The notes: generated from the letters alone by a model not told the origin. A stretch of DNA of 64,000 nt from Hyphomicrobium sp. D-2 (GCF_029872155.1 NZ_JARXLA010000003.1:372001-436000); one strand, 5' to 3'; positions 37,200 through 47,040 are shown, counted from the stretch's first letter. Translations and numbers: made by a program.

Positions 37200-37620
37200 G
37201 TCCGCGCATACCAAAGATTAGACGGACCGCGGTTGCCCGGACATGAGCCCGCGCGAGCTGGCGGCGAAGTTCACCGATGGCCGCTAATACTACGTATCTG
37301 AAGCCTCCGTGTACCGCTTGCTGAAGGCTCACGACCTCATCACCAGTCCGGCGTTTATCGTCGTCAAGGCGGCCGATGAGTTCCGCGACAAGACCACGGC
37401 ACCGAACAGCTGTGGCAGACCGACTTCACGTATCTGAAGGTGATCGGCTGGGGCTAGTTTTATCTGTCGACGATCCTCGGTGACTTCTCGCGCTACATCA
37501 TCGCCTGGAAGCTGTGCGCGACAAATACGTGCCGAGGACATCACCGATACGTTGCAACTGGCGTTGGCAGCATCAGGCTGCGACAGCGCCCGCGTCGCCC
37601 ACAACGGGTAGTGGATTTGC
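37200..37620 (+). pseudogene. IS3-family transposase (OrfB-like) remnant
   Basis: Degenerate integrase-core coding sequence in several frames: MSPRELAAKFTDGR-stop-YYVSEASVYRLLKAHDLITS, then AADEFRDKTTAPN, WQTDFTYLKVIGWG-stop-FYLSTILGDFSRYIIAWKL and DITDTLQLALAASGCDSARVAHN. This is the order seen in the IS3-family transposases common in rhizobia. Two in-frame stops, frameshifts and loss of the last catalytic part make it dead. It holds the 32-base segment shared with 10387-10418. Confidence 0.8.
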
Positions 37621-37824
37621 TTTGAACGCTGTCATGCCGCTGCGGTGATTGTGCGTGGCGTCTCGGCTTCTTTCGGCACAGTGTTTAGTGAACGGGTAAA
37701 TCGGGTGTTAACCGCACAGCGACCGATATTCGTTTACTGTTTGAATGCAACGGCGCCAAGCACACGATTCACCGTAGACTTTTTGTAATGTTTCAACTCG
37801 AAACCTGTCGGAGCCAAGCGTACC

Positions 37825-40362
37825 GTGACGTCGATCAGGGCATCGTCTGAAGCTACTGAAGCAACACCACCGGCATCGCCACTGGAAGCCATGGCAAGCC
37901 GCCTGATGGATCTGGTCACCGCGACGCTAGTAAACGGCATCCCCGTTCTTGTATGTGATCGCGCGGGACGCATCGTGCTGGCTAACGACGCGCTTCACAC
38001 TGTTTTGAACTACAGCAAAAACGAATTGCTGAACCAATCGTACTCGGACGTGTGCATCGATCTAGCGCTGGACGAGTTGTTCGAGGATATGGAGAAAACA
38101 CCGGCCGTCACTTCTCGCTGGAGCGGCGATATCACGCTCAAAACCGGCGAGCGTGAAACCCAAATGATGAGCGCCACCATCAGCGCACTGCGGGACGCGA
38201 CCGGAAGTCCATCGCATTGTCTTGTTGTGATAAGCGACGCATCCGGCGGCGGTGCGCGGCAAATCCCGACCAAGGGAACTGCACTGCAGCGCCCCGGCAA
38301 TTATGACGGCGATTACGCCGAAGCCATCCTGAACAGTTTGCCGGGCGTCTTCTATCATTTCGACGACAACTTCAAACTGGTGCGCTGGAACCAAAACTTC
38401 GAAAAAATATCTGGTTACACTGCCAACGAACTGCTGGGCGCCGAGCCGAAAATGTTCTGCGTCGAAGAACAGCGGGAGCTGGTCTACAGCCGAATCCGCG
38501 AGGTGATGGAGACCGGCGAAAGCACCGTCGAATCCGACTTTCTGCGGAAGGACGGAAAACGCATTCCCTATCTTTTCACCGGCACCCGCTTTGAGCGTCA
38601 CGGCCGTGTAGGCTTTGTAGGCGTTGGCAATGACCTTTCGACCCGCAAACGCATTGAGGAGGCTTTGCGGGTTGAGACCGCGCGGTTTGAAGCGCAAGTC
38701 GAAAGCTCTGTCGACGGCATTCTTGTTGTTGATGAAAACTTTGTGAAGGTTATCCAGAACCAACGTCTAACCGAACAATGGAAGATACCACATCATATTG
38801 CATCGAACCCGGATAACGCGGTGCAACTTGAGTATGCGGCAAGCAACACCACTCACCCCGATGAGTTTATCGCCAAAGTTCACTGGCTAATGGCGCATCC
38901 CAATGAGGTCAGTAGCGACGAAATTGAGCTGCGTGATGGTACCGTGCTCGATCGCTACTCAGCGCCTGTTTTAGACCGAGAAGGCAACTATTACGGTCGC
39001 ACGTGGATTCATCGCGACATAACTGCGCGCAAGCAATCGGAACAGCGCATTCGCCATCTTGCGTCCCATGACGACCTTACGGGACTGTGCAATCGCAATG
39101 TCGTGCAGGAGCGCATCGCCAACGCCATAGATGCCGCGCGACCAGGTCGCAGGATTGCATTGCTGTACCTCGATCTTGATCGCTTCAAGATCATCAACGA
39201 CGGCTATGGACATCCGTTCGGAGATGAAGTCTTGAAGGCGACAGCGAAGCGATTGCAGTCACTCGTGCTGCCGCAGGACACGGTGGCCCGATATGGTGGC
39301 GATGAATTTCTTATTCTGCTGACCGACCTTGATTCCGCAGCCAACGCCCACGGAATAGCAAAGCGAATAGTAGCCGGCCTGGATGGCCCGCTCATCGTCA
39401 ACCAGCGCAGCGTTCATCTTTCGGGCACCGTTGGCGCTAGCATATTTCCCGATGACGCGGAGACGGCAGACGAACTGATTGGGAATGCCGATGCTGCGAT
39501 GTACTGGGCGAAGGAACTGGGACGAAACACGTTCCAGTTCTACAGTCGTGAGCTTGGCGAAGAAGCTATGCGTCGCGTGGATCTGGAAACGCGCCTTCGG
39601 GCCGCAATTCAAAACGGGCGCCTAAGCCTCGCCTATCAGCCGAAGGTCAGCTTAAAGTCCGGTGCGATTGTCGGCTGCGAAGCGCTTGCGCGGTGGCACG
39701 ATCCGGAGCTTGGGCACATTGCGCCGGGCCGCTTCATTCCGGTAGCCGAAGAATCTGGCCTCATTATTTCGATTGGCGATTGGGTTCTGCGCGCTGCCTG
39801 CGCTCAGGCGCGTTCCTGGCTGGACAAAGGCTTGCGGCCGATATGCGTTGCAGTGAATGTTTCCGCGCGTCAGCTTCTGCAGCAGGACTTCGCAGCCGTG
39901 GTACTGCGCTGCCTTGCCGAGACGGGACTGCCGCCAGAACTGCTTGAAATTGAGCTCACGGAAACTTTGATAGCGTCCGACACCGAACGTGCGGCCGAAA
40001 CTTTTGGATGTCTGAGCGCGTCTGGTGTGAAACTGTCGATCGACGATTTCGGCACCGGCTATTCAAGCCTTAGCTATTTGCAGAATTTTCGAGTCGACAC
40101 ACTTAAGATAGACAAATCATTTATCGCCAAGATGCTTTCGGATAGCGGCAACGCTGCGATTGTCCGCGCGGCAATCTCTCTGGGGCACAATCTGCAGTTC
40201 AAAGTACTCGCCGAAGGTGTCGAAACGCTGGAACAGTGTCGCTTCCTGGCCGAGATCGGATGCGACGAAGTTCAAGGCTATTTTTTCAGCAAGCCCGTGC
40301 CGTCGACGGAGTTTGAAGCACTGCTGTCAATACGGGACGCGCAGGCGCAGCAGCTGGCTTGA
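37825..40362 (+). CDS. PAS-PAS-GGDEF-EAL cyclic-di-GMP protein
   Basis: 845 residues from GTG at 37825; an ATG at codon 23 is an alternative start. PAS-like domains span about 32-138, 163-275 and a third diverged one about 286-400. The GGDEF domain has intact GGDEF (491-495), with the inhibitory site degenerate (LPQD at 482-485 instead of RxxD). The EAL domain has EAL (619-621), NVS, ELTET and DDFGTGYSS (740-748), all expected for phosphodiesterase activity. No membrane helix, so a cytosolic sensor that makes or breaks c-di-GMP. It stands alone between mobile-element remnants; IS insertion may have brought it here or merely flanks it. Confidence 0.92.
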   Translation: MTSIRASSEATEATPPASPLEAMASRLMDLVTATLVNGIPVLVCDRAGRIVLANDALHTVLNYSKNELLNQSYSDVCIDLALDELFEDMEKTPAVTSRWSGDITLKTGERETQMMSATISALRDATGSPSHCLVVISDASGGGARQIPTKGTALQRPGNYDGDYAEAILNSLPGVFYHFDDNFKLVRWNQNFEKISGYTANELLGAEPKMFCVEEQRELVYSRIREVMETGESTVESDFLRKDGKRIPYLFTGTRFERHGRVGFVGVGNDLSTRKRIEEALRVETARFEAQVESSVDGILVVDENFVKVIQNQRLTEQWKIPHHIASNPDNAVQLEYAASNTTHPDEFIAKVHWLMAHPNEVSSDEIELRDGTVLDRYSAPVLDREGNYYGRTWIHRDITARKQSEQRIRHLASHDDLTGLCNRNVVQERIANAIDAARPGRRIALLYLDLDRFKIINDGYGHPFGDEVLKATAKRLQSLVLPQDTVARYGGDEFLILLTDLDSAANAHGIAKRIVAGLDGPLIVNQRSVHLSGTVGASIFPDDAETADELIGNADAAMYWAKELGRNTFQFYSRELGEEAMRRVDLETRLRAAIQNGRLSLAYQPKVSLKSGAIVGCEALARWHDPELGHIAPGRFIPVAEESGLIISIGDWVLRAACAQARSWLDKGLRPICVAVNVSARQLLQQDFAAVVLRCLAETGLPPELLEIELTETLIASDTERAAETFGCLSASGVKLSIDDFGTGYSSLSYLQNFRVDTLKIDKSFIAKMLSDSGNAAIVRAAISLGHNLQFKVLAEGVETLEQCRFLAEIGCDEVQGYFFSKPVPSTEFEALLSIRDAQAQQLA

Positions 40363-40505
40363 CGCCGCATCCCGGCAATGTGCTGAGCTGGCTTGCATGC
40401 CGGCAAACATATTCGCTGCAACTCGCCAGTTCTGTCGTCCTTAGTCGCCCCAACGTCTGTGATAGCGTTTTGCACCTCAAAGGAGAGCCAATGGCGGTCG
40501 CCAAA

Positions 40506-40696
40506 GCCCATCGGAGCGGCTCGTACGCGATATCCGCCGGGCAAAGCTAATTCTGTCTCATTTCCGGGATGCGCAGCCCGGTTTCTATCATGAGGTAGAC
40601 GATGCTCGTGCGATTGTCATTGAGGCCATCAAGGGCTCCGGGCGCGAGGATGACATTTTGGCCCAATGGGTGGAGGAGGCCAAGTGCTACTCGTAG
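40506..40696 (+). mobile_element. IS3 OrfA 5' relic joined to an unknown ORF fragment
   Basis: Bases 40506-40542 read SERLVRDIRRA, closely matching the IS3 OrfA start found on the minus strand near 59960-60000. The frame continues without a stop as KLILSHFRDAQPGFYHEVDD and then VIEAIKGSGREDDILAQ to a stop at 40696. No start codon exists in this frame. The second part is unrecognised and overlaps the end of the truncated integrase on the other strand, so this marks a recombination junction. Confidence 0.45.
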
Positions 40697-41487
40697 TGCT
40701 GTTCGGGTGCAAAGTAGATGTTGTCGAGGAGTTCAGTGAGCTTGAGTTTTTTACTCTTGTTGATTTTGACGAGCATCAATTTCAGCATGCTGATGGATTT
40801 GTTGGCGGTGTTGGATTGCACCTCTTTGCGCAGGACCAGTTGTTTCCAATAATCATGCAGCGCGGCAGCGTGCTTCCAGGAGAGTTGATTTAACGGTACG
40901 TTGTGGCCGATGGCATTGATGAAGATGCGGACGCAGGTGTCGCGTTGGATACGCCATTTGCGGAGTTGGTTGGGAGAGTGGTCCTTAAGGCGGGTTTCGT
41001 CGATGGATTGATACGTGTCTACGACGTCGAGGAGCGAGAGGCCCGGTGGTTCGATGCTGCCCATGAGCGAAGCAACGACGGACTTGTTGTGAAGCTGTTT
41101 GTTGGCGACGAGGTATTCCAGTCGTTGGATGACTTCGTGGAGCCGGTCGTGGGTGTATAGGGTCGTTTTTGGGGAATAATCATAACCATGGCGGCGGGCT
41201 GTTGCGACGGCCCTGTCATAGTCCGCTGAGGCGTCGGGGTTGATGCCGTCGGCCAGGGCAGACCAGCGCTGATGAAGGGCGTGGTCGAGGTAGGCTATGA
41301 TGGTTCGGGCTTGTATGCCGTAGGGGTCGTCACAGACACGGATGTGTGTGCTCTGAATGACGATGTTACGCGTTTCCCAAAACTTGAAGCGTGTTGGTAC
41401 TTTCCGGCGGAGGTGCCAGATGCCATTGCGGTTATATGGTTCCGGGCTGCGGCTGTGGCGGCGGGGGCTCAAGGGGCTCTCTTGCAT
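40687..41487 (-). pseudogene. Truncated tyrosine integrase (N-terminal part)
   Basis: 266 residues. PEPYNRNGIWHLRRKVPTRF is the DUF6538-type N-terminus found on phage-like tyrosine integrases, and LSLLDVVDTYQ to VLRKEVQSNTANKSISMLKL fits the core-binding domain. The catalytic domain (Arg...His-x-x-Arg...Tyr) is missing: the frame stops at 40687, exactly where sequence from another source joins. It is therefore a 3'-deleted, inactive integrase and a likely scar of a lost integrated element. Confidence 0.7.
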
Positions 41488-41946
41488 GGGTACAAGAGTT
41501 AGCTAAGGGGCGAGCTTTGTCGACCAGTATCGCATTAAGTGTGGGGTAAAGTGTAGCAGAGAGGGCCTAAGCCGCAAAAAAAGATCAGGCAGCTTGTCCC
41601 GCCAGCATTGTCTGAAGCAGCATCTGACGCTTGGGCGCCTCTATCCGAAGCAGAGTGCACAGCTTGGAATTGGATTGACGTTGCCACGACATGACTGCTG
41701 CTGGCCCATGCGCTAGGTCGCGGAAGACCGGCATTTGATCTCTGCCGACTTGATCCTAGAACGAGCGCGCTTGTCGGTTTGTCCCAGTGAAGGAACCCGC
41801 TTTCGCGGGAGAGCGCTGCGCGCAAGGGCAGCGGCGCCAGCTGCTTAGGATGCGCTAACCAACGGATCGACGTGCGGTAACGGGGCGGGCGCTCCGTCTT
41901 GAGGATCGAGGGGTCAAGCACTCCAACCTCAAGACAGGAGACCCCG
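41488..41946. other. Intergenic region at the left side of the IS91-type element
   Basis: About 460 bases with no credible gene. The left end of the IS91-type element must lie here, probably in the last 100 bases, but its exact terminus could not be set. AGGAG precedes the recombinase ATG at 41947. Confidence 0.4.
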
Positions 41947-42845
41947 ATGAGCGAGAAGCCCATCAGCCCGTTGCGCGCCCGCATGATCGAAGACATGTGC
42001 GTGCGCGGTTTCTCTCCCGCCACCCAACGCGGCTACATCCGCGGCGTCAAGATGCTGGCGGCCTTTCTGGGTCACTCCCCTGACACCGCGACCGCGGACG
42101 ACCTGCGCGCCTTCCAACGGCACCTGGCAGCCACGGGAGTGACCCCGGGCGTGCAGAACATGACGGTATCAGGGCTGCGGTTCTTCTTCCGATTCACCGT
42201 CGACAAGCCGGAGACGACGCAGCACCTCGTCTACACCCACGAGCCGCGCAAGCTTCCCCGCGTGCTCTCGCCGGAGGAGATCGGCTGGCTGCTGACGGCG
42301 GCAACGGAGCCGAAGGACAAGGCGATGCTGAGCGTCGCCTACGGCGCCGGATTGCGCGCCATGGAAGTCGTTGCACTAAAGGTCTCCGACATCGACAGCA
42401 AGCGCATGCTGCTCCGGGTCGGCAACGGCAAGGGCGGCAAGGACCGCTACGTCATGCTCTCGCCGACACTGCTCGAGGCGTTGCGCGACCGGTATCGCAT
42501 CGCCCGGCCGCGCGTCTTCCTGTTCCCCGGCCGCGATAAGATCGGACCGATGACGACGCGGCAGTTTCACCGCATCTGCAAGGGGCTGCCCAGCGTGCGG
42601 GCCTGCCGAAGTGGGTCGGGCCGCACACGCTGAGGCACTCGTTCGCGACGCACCTGCTCGAGAACGACCTCGACGTGCGCGTCATCCAGGTGCTGCTCGG
42701 CCACGCCCAGTTGGATACGACCGCCCGCTATACGCAGGTGGCGACCAGCGTCATCCGCCGCGTGATGAGCCCCATCGACCGGCTCATCCTGCTCGACGCG
42801 CCGCCCAATGACGCTCCGCCGCCGGATGAGGCGCCGCCGGCATAG
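41947..42845 (+). pseudogene. XerC-like tyrosine recombinase of the IS91 element, frameshifted
   Basis: Starts MSEKPISPLRARMIEDM with AGGAG upstream. The N-terminal SAM-like domain and the start of the catalytic domain (YGAGLRAMEVVALKVSDID) are intact. Near 42581-42590 one base is missing in AAGGGGCTG; after it, the catalytic end is read in another frame as [36 protein letters not shown] and a Pro-rich tail. The His-x-x-Arg and Tyr residues are thus present in DNA but out of frame. Confidence 0.85.
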
Positions 42846-42857
42846 CGGCAGGCGGCA

Positions 42858-44035
42858 TTGTCTCGTCCAGCTCTGGAGGTCGCGGACATTCTCCGCGATC
42901 ACGGCGCCGCCTGGCGTGACGCCAACGCCGGCCATGTGAGCCTCGGCCAGATGAAGGTGATGTCGGCCATCGAGCGCTGCCGCACGGCGGCACTCGGCGG
43001 ACACGTCGCGCGCTGCGAGAACAGCGCCTGCGGGCACACGGTGATTGCCTACAACAGCTGCCGCAACCGCCACTGTCCCAAGTGTCAGGGAGCGGCGGCG
43101 CGGGAGTGGATGGAGGCGCGCGCAGCCGAGCTGCTGCCCGTGCCGTATTTCCATGTCGTGTTCACGCTGCCGGCGGCCATCGCCGACATCGGCTACCAGA
43201 ACAAGGCGGTGATCTATGACCTCCTGTTCAAGGTGTCGGCCGAGACGATGACGACCATCGCCGCGGATCCCCGGCATCTGGGCGCGAAGATCGCGATTAC
43301 GTCGGTGCTGCACACCTGGGGCTCCGCGATGACGCATCATCCGCACGTGCACATGATCGTGCCGGGCGGATCGCCAAGCGGCCGAACTTCCTGCTGCCGG
43401 TCATGGTGCTGTCGAAGCTGTTTCGGCGGCTCATGCTCGAACGGCTGACGGCGGCGCATGACAAGGGTTTGCTGAACTTTCACGGTGCGCACGCACCTCT
43501 TGCCGATGCGAAGGCGTTTGCGGCGTTCCTGGCGCCGCTGAAGAAGACGCGGTGGTTCGTCTACGCCAAGCGTCCCTTCGCCGGGCCCAAGGCCGTGCTC
43601 GCGTACCTGTCGCGCTACACCCATCGCGTCGCCATATCGAACCGTCGGCTGATCGTCGCCGACGGCGGGACCGTCACCTTCAAGGTGAAGGACTACCGGA
43701 TCGAGGGCGCCGGCCGCTACACGACGATGACACTCGATACGCATGAGTTCATCCGCCGCTTCCTCCTGCATGTGCTGCCCAAGGGCTTTCACCGCATCCG
43801 CCGCTACGGGCTGCTGGCAAGCGGTGTGAAGGCTGCGAACCTTGCCAGGATGCGCGCACTGCTCGACGTGGCGCCGCCGGATCCGCCGGAGCCCGAAGCC
43901 GTCAACGGTGCCGACGTTCTGCCGATACCGTGCCCGTGCTGCGGAGGCCGCATGCTCATCATCGAGCGGTTCGAGGCTGGCTGCCAGCCGCGCCATCGTT
44001 CGACGCCGGTCATCATCAGGATCGACACATCATGA
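42858..44035 (+). pseudogene. IS91-family transposase, internally deleted
   Basis: The TTG start gives MSRPALEVADILRDHGAAW. The zinc-binding N-terminus is clear (CENSACGHTVIAYNSCRNRHC, read as Cys-x4-Cys and Cys-x3-His-Cys groups) and the HUH motif lies in MTHHPHVHMIVPGG. Near 43367-43372 a short segment is lost: family members have GIS-x-DG-x-RW here, while this copy jumps from VPGG to IAKRPNFLLPV out of frame. The rest, including YLSRYTHRVAISNRRL with the catalytic Tyr region, and the C-terminal CPCCGG, follows in the second frame to 44035. Confidence 0.87.
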
Positions 44036-44471
44036 GCGTCAGCCAGCACCCCGACCGCAGTACCGACGATTTCGGGAACTGGTTACGTGCCGGCGGCGAC
44101 GGCGCTCGGCGACCATCAACCGCGAAGCGCGGAAATCGCCGTTCGCTCCAACGCATTCTTCGCAGTCCGAGCACGCAAACGGCATTTGCCGCGCTCAGGA
44201 TCGGTCATCATCCGAGGCAATGCACCACCCCACAGGCGTGCCCCAAGCACCACCGCCGGGCATCAATCGCCATAGCCCCTGAGGCAGCGGCGCGCCCACA
44301 CCCCCGCGGGTTCCTTCACTGGAGGTTTTCCGACAACGGCCCGAGTGCCCCTGGCCGCGTTTGAGCAGGGCCGTCATCCGAAACCCTTCACAGAAGGGGA
44401 AGTCAGCCGACCTCTGGTTGGCCACCGTGAAAGGTCGTCGACCAGGTCCGCTGGCATAGGGAAAGCAGTCG

Positions 44472-44542
44472 TCAGATGTCGATGTTCTCGGCAACCTCGA
44501 TCGCATCGTCCATTTCTGTGCCGAGGCAGTTGGGCAGTATAG
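44472..44542 (-). pseudogene. C-terminal tail of a rhizobial-type tyrosine recombinase
   Basis: The minus strand reads CLGTEMDDAIEVAENIDI followed by a stop. This matches the characteristic C-terminus (YLGxExDDAxxIAExIDx) of tyrosine recombinases common in Hyphomicrobiales. Nothing upstream in the frame is recognisable, so only the tail survives. Confidence 0.45.
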
Positions 44543-44607
44543 TTGCGAACACCTAGGTCCAGCATCGACATCGGCGCCGGCTTCGCACCAACGAACGTCC
44601 AGAGAGT

Positions 44608-44847
44608 TCATGAGGCACTCATTTCCACCTGAAATGCGGCAGCCGGCTTGGCTGCTTCCGCTGCGGGCACAGGTGCCACCGAGAGGTCGAGCGCTAGGGC
44701 CAGTGCCGCGACGAGCCACTTGATGAGCTCGCTGCGCACCGCCGAAATCAGCTCGCTGATGAGCAAGCGAACGACAAACCGGGCCATCACAACCGGCAGC
44801 GGCATCGATCCGGCGCCAACCAGGATGACGCCAGCCGCCACCAGCAC
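44608..44847 (-). CDS. Small hydrophobic hypothetical protein
   Basis: 79 residues with a long hydrophobic N-terminal half (VAAGVILVGAGSMPLPVVMA) and an Ala/Pro-rich end. It follows the gene at 44872-45366 by about 24 bases on the same strand, with a GTG or CTG-type start and no strong ribosome site. It could be a small membrane protein or non-coding. Low certainty. Confidence 0.3.
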   Translation of the reverse strand: MLVAAGVILVGAGSMPLPVVMARFVVRLLISELISAVRSELIKWLVAALALALDLSVAPVPAAEAAKPAAAFQVEMSAS

Positions 44848-44871
44848 GACCAGATCCGGACGCGCTAAATG

Positions 44872-45366
44872 CTAGTTTTTCTTAGCGTCGGGCGGCAGGT
44901 TACTTTGCCGGTGAACAACGCCATTGCGATCAACAAGTGCATAGGTGACGGCTGTGCCTCCTGACGGCCACATCTTGCATTCCAGCCCGGCGCCGTTTGC
45001 GGTGACAGTGGTGATCACGGAGCGCAAGCCAAGGCGCTTCTGAGCAGCAGCAACGCGTCGGAGTGCGTCGTCCAGTTGCAGCATCGCATCCTCTTGCGTT
45101 GCCTCGTTCGCGGCGGCGTGTGCATTTGCTTCGCGCAAGAAGTCGTAGCCGTCACCGTCGTCGTCGAGCACGGGAGTAATCTCGATGTCGCTGTAGCCCA
45201 ACCGCTCGACATGGCCACGAACGTATTTGATAATTGCGCCCTCATCCCTATCGTAGACGTTCGAAAACCGGAATAGCTCGCTGCCGACGATCACAAGAAT
45301 GCTGGCAGCCTCGATTGAGACCGTGCCGATGGCCTGCTTAGCCGCCTGGATCTGATACTCGCTCAT
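44872..45366 (-). CDS. Hypothetical protein
   Basis: 164 residues; ATG preceded by AAGGAT. Two parts can be seen: an N-terminal alpha/beta stretch (AASILVIVGSELFRFSNVY, YVRGHVERLGYSDIEITPVL) and a helical, acidic middle (EATQEDAMLQLDDALRRV) before a beta-rich end (WPSGGTAVTYALVDRNGVVH). No family recognised and no export signal. It lies between mobile-element debris and other small unknown genes. Confidence 0.55.
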   Translation of the reverse strand: MSEYQIQAAKQAIGTVSIEAASILVIVGSELFRFSNVYDRDEGAIIKYVRGHVERLGYSDIEITPVLDDDGDGYDFLREANAHAAANEATQEDAMLQLDDALRRVAAAQKRLGLRSVITTVTANGAGLECKMWPSGGTAVTYALVDRNGVVHRQSNLPPDAKKN

Positions 45367-45634
45367 AAATTATCCTTGTAAGGACTGTTACGCTTCAGTG
45401 TGGGCCACATGGGAACCGATCGGACGGTGTTCAAGAACCGCGCCGGCGACCGGGAAGAGTTGATGATTTTGTCGAAGCTCAGTGATTTGTGAGCACTCCA
45501 AGTTGCTCGATGAAGTATTGACCTAGGCTCCCGCGGTGGGTGGAATCTGTTCTAGTGGTCTGCACGCCCTGCCGCTCGGCTTGTTGACCTCGATGGCCTA
45601 CACTCTCAATGATTCGACGTTGGAGGCTTTGGCC

Positions 45635-45880
45635 ATGAGCAATGCCGTTGTACAAATTCGACGCGCTTATCAGAAAATTGCAGGCCTTCGCGAGACGGCT
45701 GGGGTGACGGTCACCCTTGCGATGTGTGAACGTGGCATCGTGGTAAGGGCGCGCAATTCTCCCGGTACATCACACTCAGAGTCACTCGTCCTCTGGGACT
45801 GGCTTGCTGATCCATCGAGCGATTCTCTACTCACCTACGTCGATAAGGTAGCCTCCGGTGTCATCGAGACAGCCGCCTAG
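45635..45880 (+). CDS. Small hypothetical protein
   Basis: 81 residues from ATG at 45635, chosen because TTGGAGG lies nine bases upstream; the frame is open back to 45536. Sequence VQIRRAYQKIAGLRETAGVT then LWDWLADPSSDSLLTYVDK looks like a small folded alpha/beta protein. No family recognised. Its stop codon abuts the stop of the convergent gene on the other strand (45880/45881). Confidence 0.5.
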   Translation: MSNAVVQIRRAYQKIAGLRETAGVTVTLAMCERGIVVRARNSPGTSHSESLVLWDWLADPSSDSLLTYVDKVASGVIETAA

Positions 45881-46387
45881 CTAAGCGGTCCTCCCGATCC
45901 ACACTTCTTGGACTTCGCCGGCTTCTGGCGGAACGACCCTTATCGCGTGCACATAGGCGAGCATCCGGTGGTTCCCATCCATTATCTCGTATCCCTGAGG
46001 TGTTTCCAAAAGGACTGGAGGCGATGGGAAGGTGCCTTGTTCCCTCAGGTATTCTAAAGCCCGCTCGGTAGTCTTCCAACCGTCGGGAATTTCTATCGCA
46101 TAGTTGTTGGGAACGCCGAGATAGTAGCCACTCTCCATCGCTCCCAAGGTGGCGTTGCCGTTGGATGATAGTCCGCCGGAGACCGTGTCTCTGAGGTTGA
46201 TCTGCTGCTTGGCCCACCTCACTTGGCGCCAGAACTCCAGCGGATAGTCGAGTAGGAAGTTTAGCCATCCTTCGGAGTTTTGAGGCGGACCAAGCTTTTT
46301 TACGAATGGCGCAAGCCAAGCGGTTGCCAGTTCCTCAGGAACGGTCGGGAAGGCTTCGGCAATGAGGAGACGTGTCCTCTCGTCCAT
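45881..46387 (-). CDS. ParB/Srx-fold-like hypothetical protein
   Basis: About 168 residues from ATG at 46387; an ATG 30 bases upstream is also possible. The segment SPPVLLETPQGYEIMDGNHR (near residues 118-137), followed by MLAYVHAIRV, carries the DGNHR motif of the ParB N-terminal/sulfiredoxin-like fold, used for nucleotide binding or hydrolysis. It is far shorter than a partition ParB and has no helix-turn-helix, so a role in chromosome partition is unlikely. Similar single-domain proteins are common in phages and accessory islands. Confidence 0.6.
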   Translation of the reverse strand: MDERTRLLIAEAFPTVPEELATAWLAPFVKKLGPPQNSEGWLNFLLDYPLEFWRQVRWAKQQINLRDTVSGGLSSNGNATLGAMESGYYLGVPNNYAIEIPDGWKTTERALEYLREQGTFPSPPVLLETPQGYEIMDGNHRMLAYVHAIRVVPPEAGEVQEVWIGRTA

Positions 46388-46627
46388 GGGTATATTGGCC
46401 CCTCTGTCGTTCAACATGTTGGCGTAGAGAAAATGCCTAAGTTAAGCCGAGACGACGGCAACTTTAGACGCCTGCAAACCGTGCTGATAATTATCCGAAT
46501 GGCTGTCCTTGCCGTGCCGTGATTGACGATCCTCCGCAAAATTGATTGAGCATTGCAAATTCTCACCTGTTTGGGAAAGTCTTGCTGCGCATCGCGTAGT
46601 TGGCAGCATAGCGACAGAGGCCCTTAG

Positions 46628-47040
46628 TTATACGAACCTCATCGAGACAGCCATTAGGTACGCGTTGTCCGTCGTATTGCTCGCAATGATCATTCCGCTT
46701 TGCGGGTAGTTTGTTGAGGATGCGCCGGTGGCGCTCACCGCGCCATCAACGAACACTCGCAGTGTCGCCCCGTTCGTGTAACGGCGAAGGCGTACCAAGT
46801 TGCGGTGCTTGGCGCCCATGCGAACGTCAAGTCGGAGCCTGTCTGCTGTCGCGCGATTGCCAATCTGTGTTGCTCGAACCAGCGGTACACGGTGAAGCTC
46901 CCGTTGGTGTGGCCGTTGAACATATTGAAGCTATTGGGTGGCGCAGCGTTGAACCGAATGCGTCATTCGAGGGTGAAGTCTTGCGGCCGCGCGTCATTCG
47001 CAAGCGCGACGTCGCAAACGATGAACATAGGTTGCCGCAT
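46628..47040 (-). pseudogene. LamG-like (concanavalin-fold) domain remnant
   Basis: Read on the minus strand: ALANDARPQDFTLE-stop-RIRFNAAPPNSFNMFNGHT, then RLAIARQQTGSDLTFAW and ATWYAFAVTRT, a frameshift near 46760-46780, then NGATLRVFVDGAVSATGASS and a C-terminal stop. This is the laminin-G-like jelly-roll pattern (xWYxxAVTR...xLRVFVDGxxV) often found in phage tail or surface proteins. An in-frame stop replaces the expected Trp and one frameshift breaks it, so it is dead. The start of the gene is not recognisable. Confidence 0.6.

Larger units (their letters stand above)
41880..44340 (+). mobile_element. IS91-family element with tyrosine recombinase (degraded)
   Basis: Two adjacent genes on the same strand, a XerC-like recombinase (41947-42845) and an IS91-family HUH-type transposase (42858-44035), form a known IS91 arrangement. 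Both carry deletions, so the copy is not autonomous. The ends are estimates: IS91 elements lack terminal inverted repeats and no boundary could be proven. A GC-rich stretch ends near 44340. Confidence 0.55.

Noticed and set aside
35797-37332. 511-residue minus-strand ORF
   Set aside because: Antisense to the intact autotransporter barrel and its 3' flank; no family motifs and no ribosome site.
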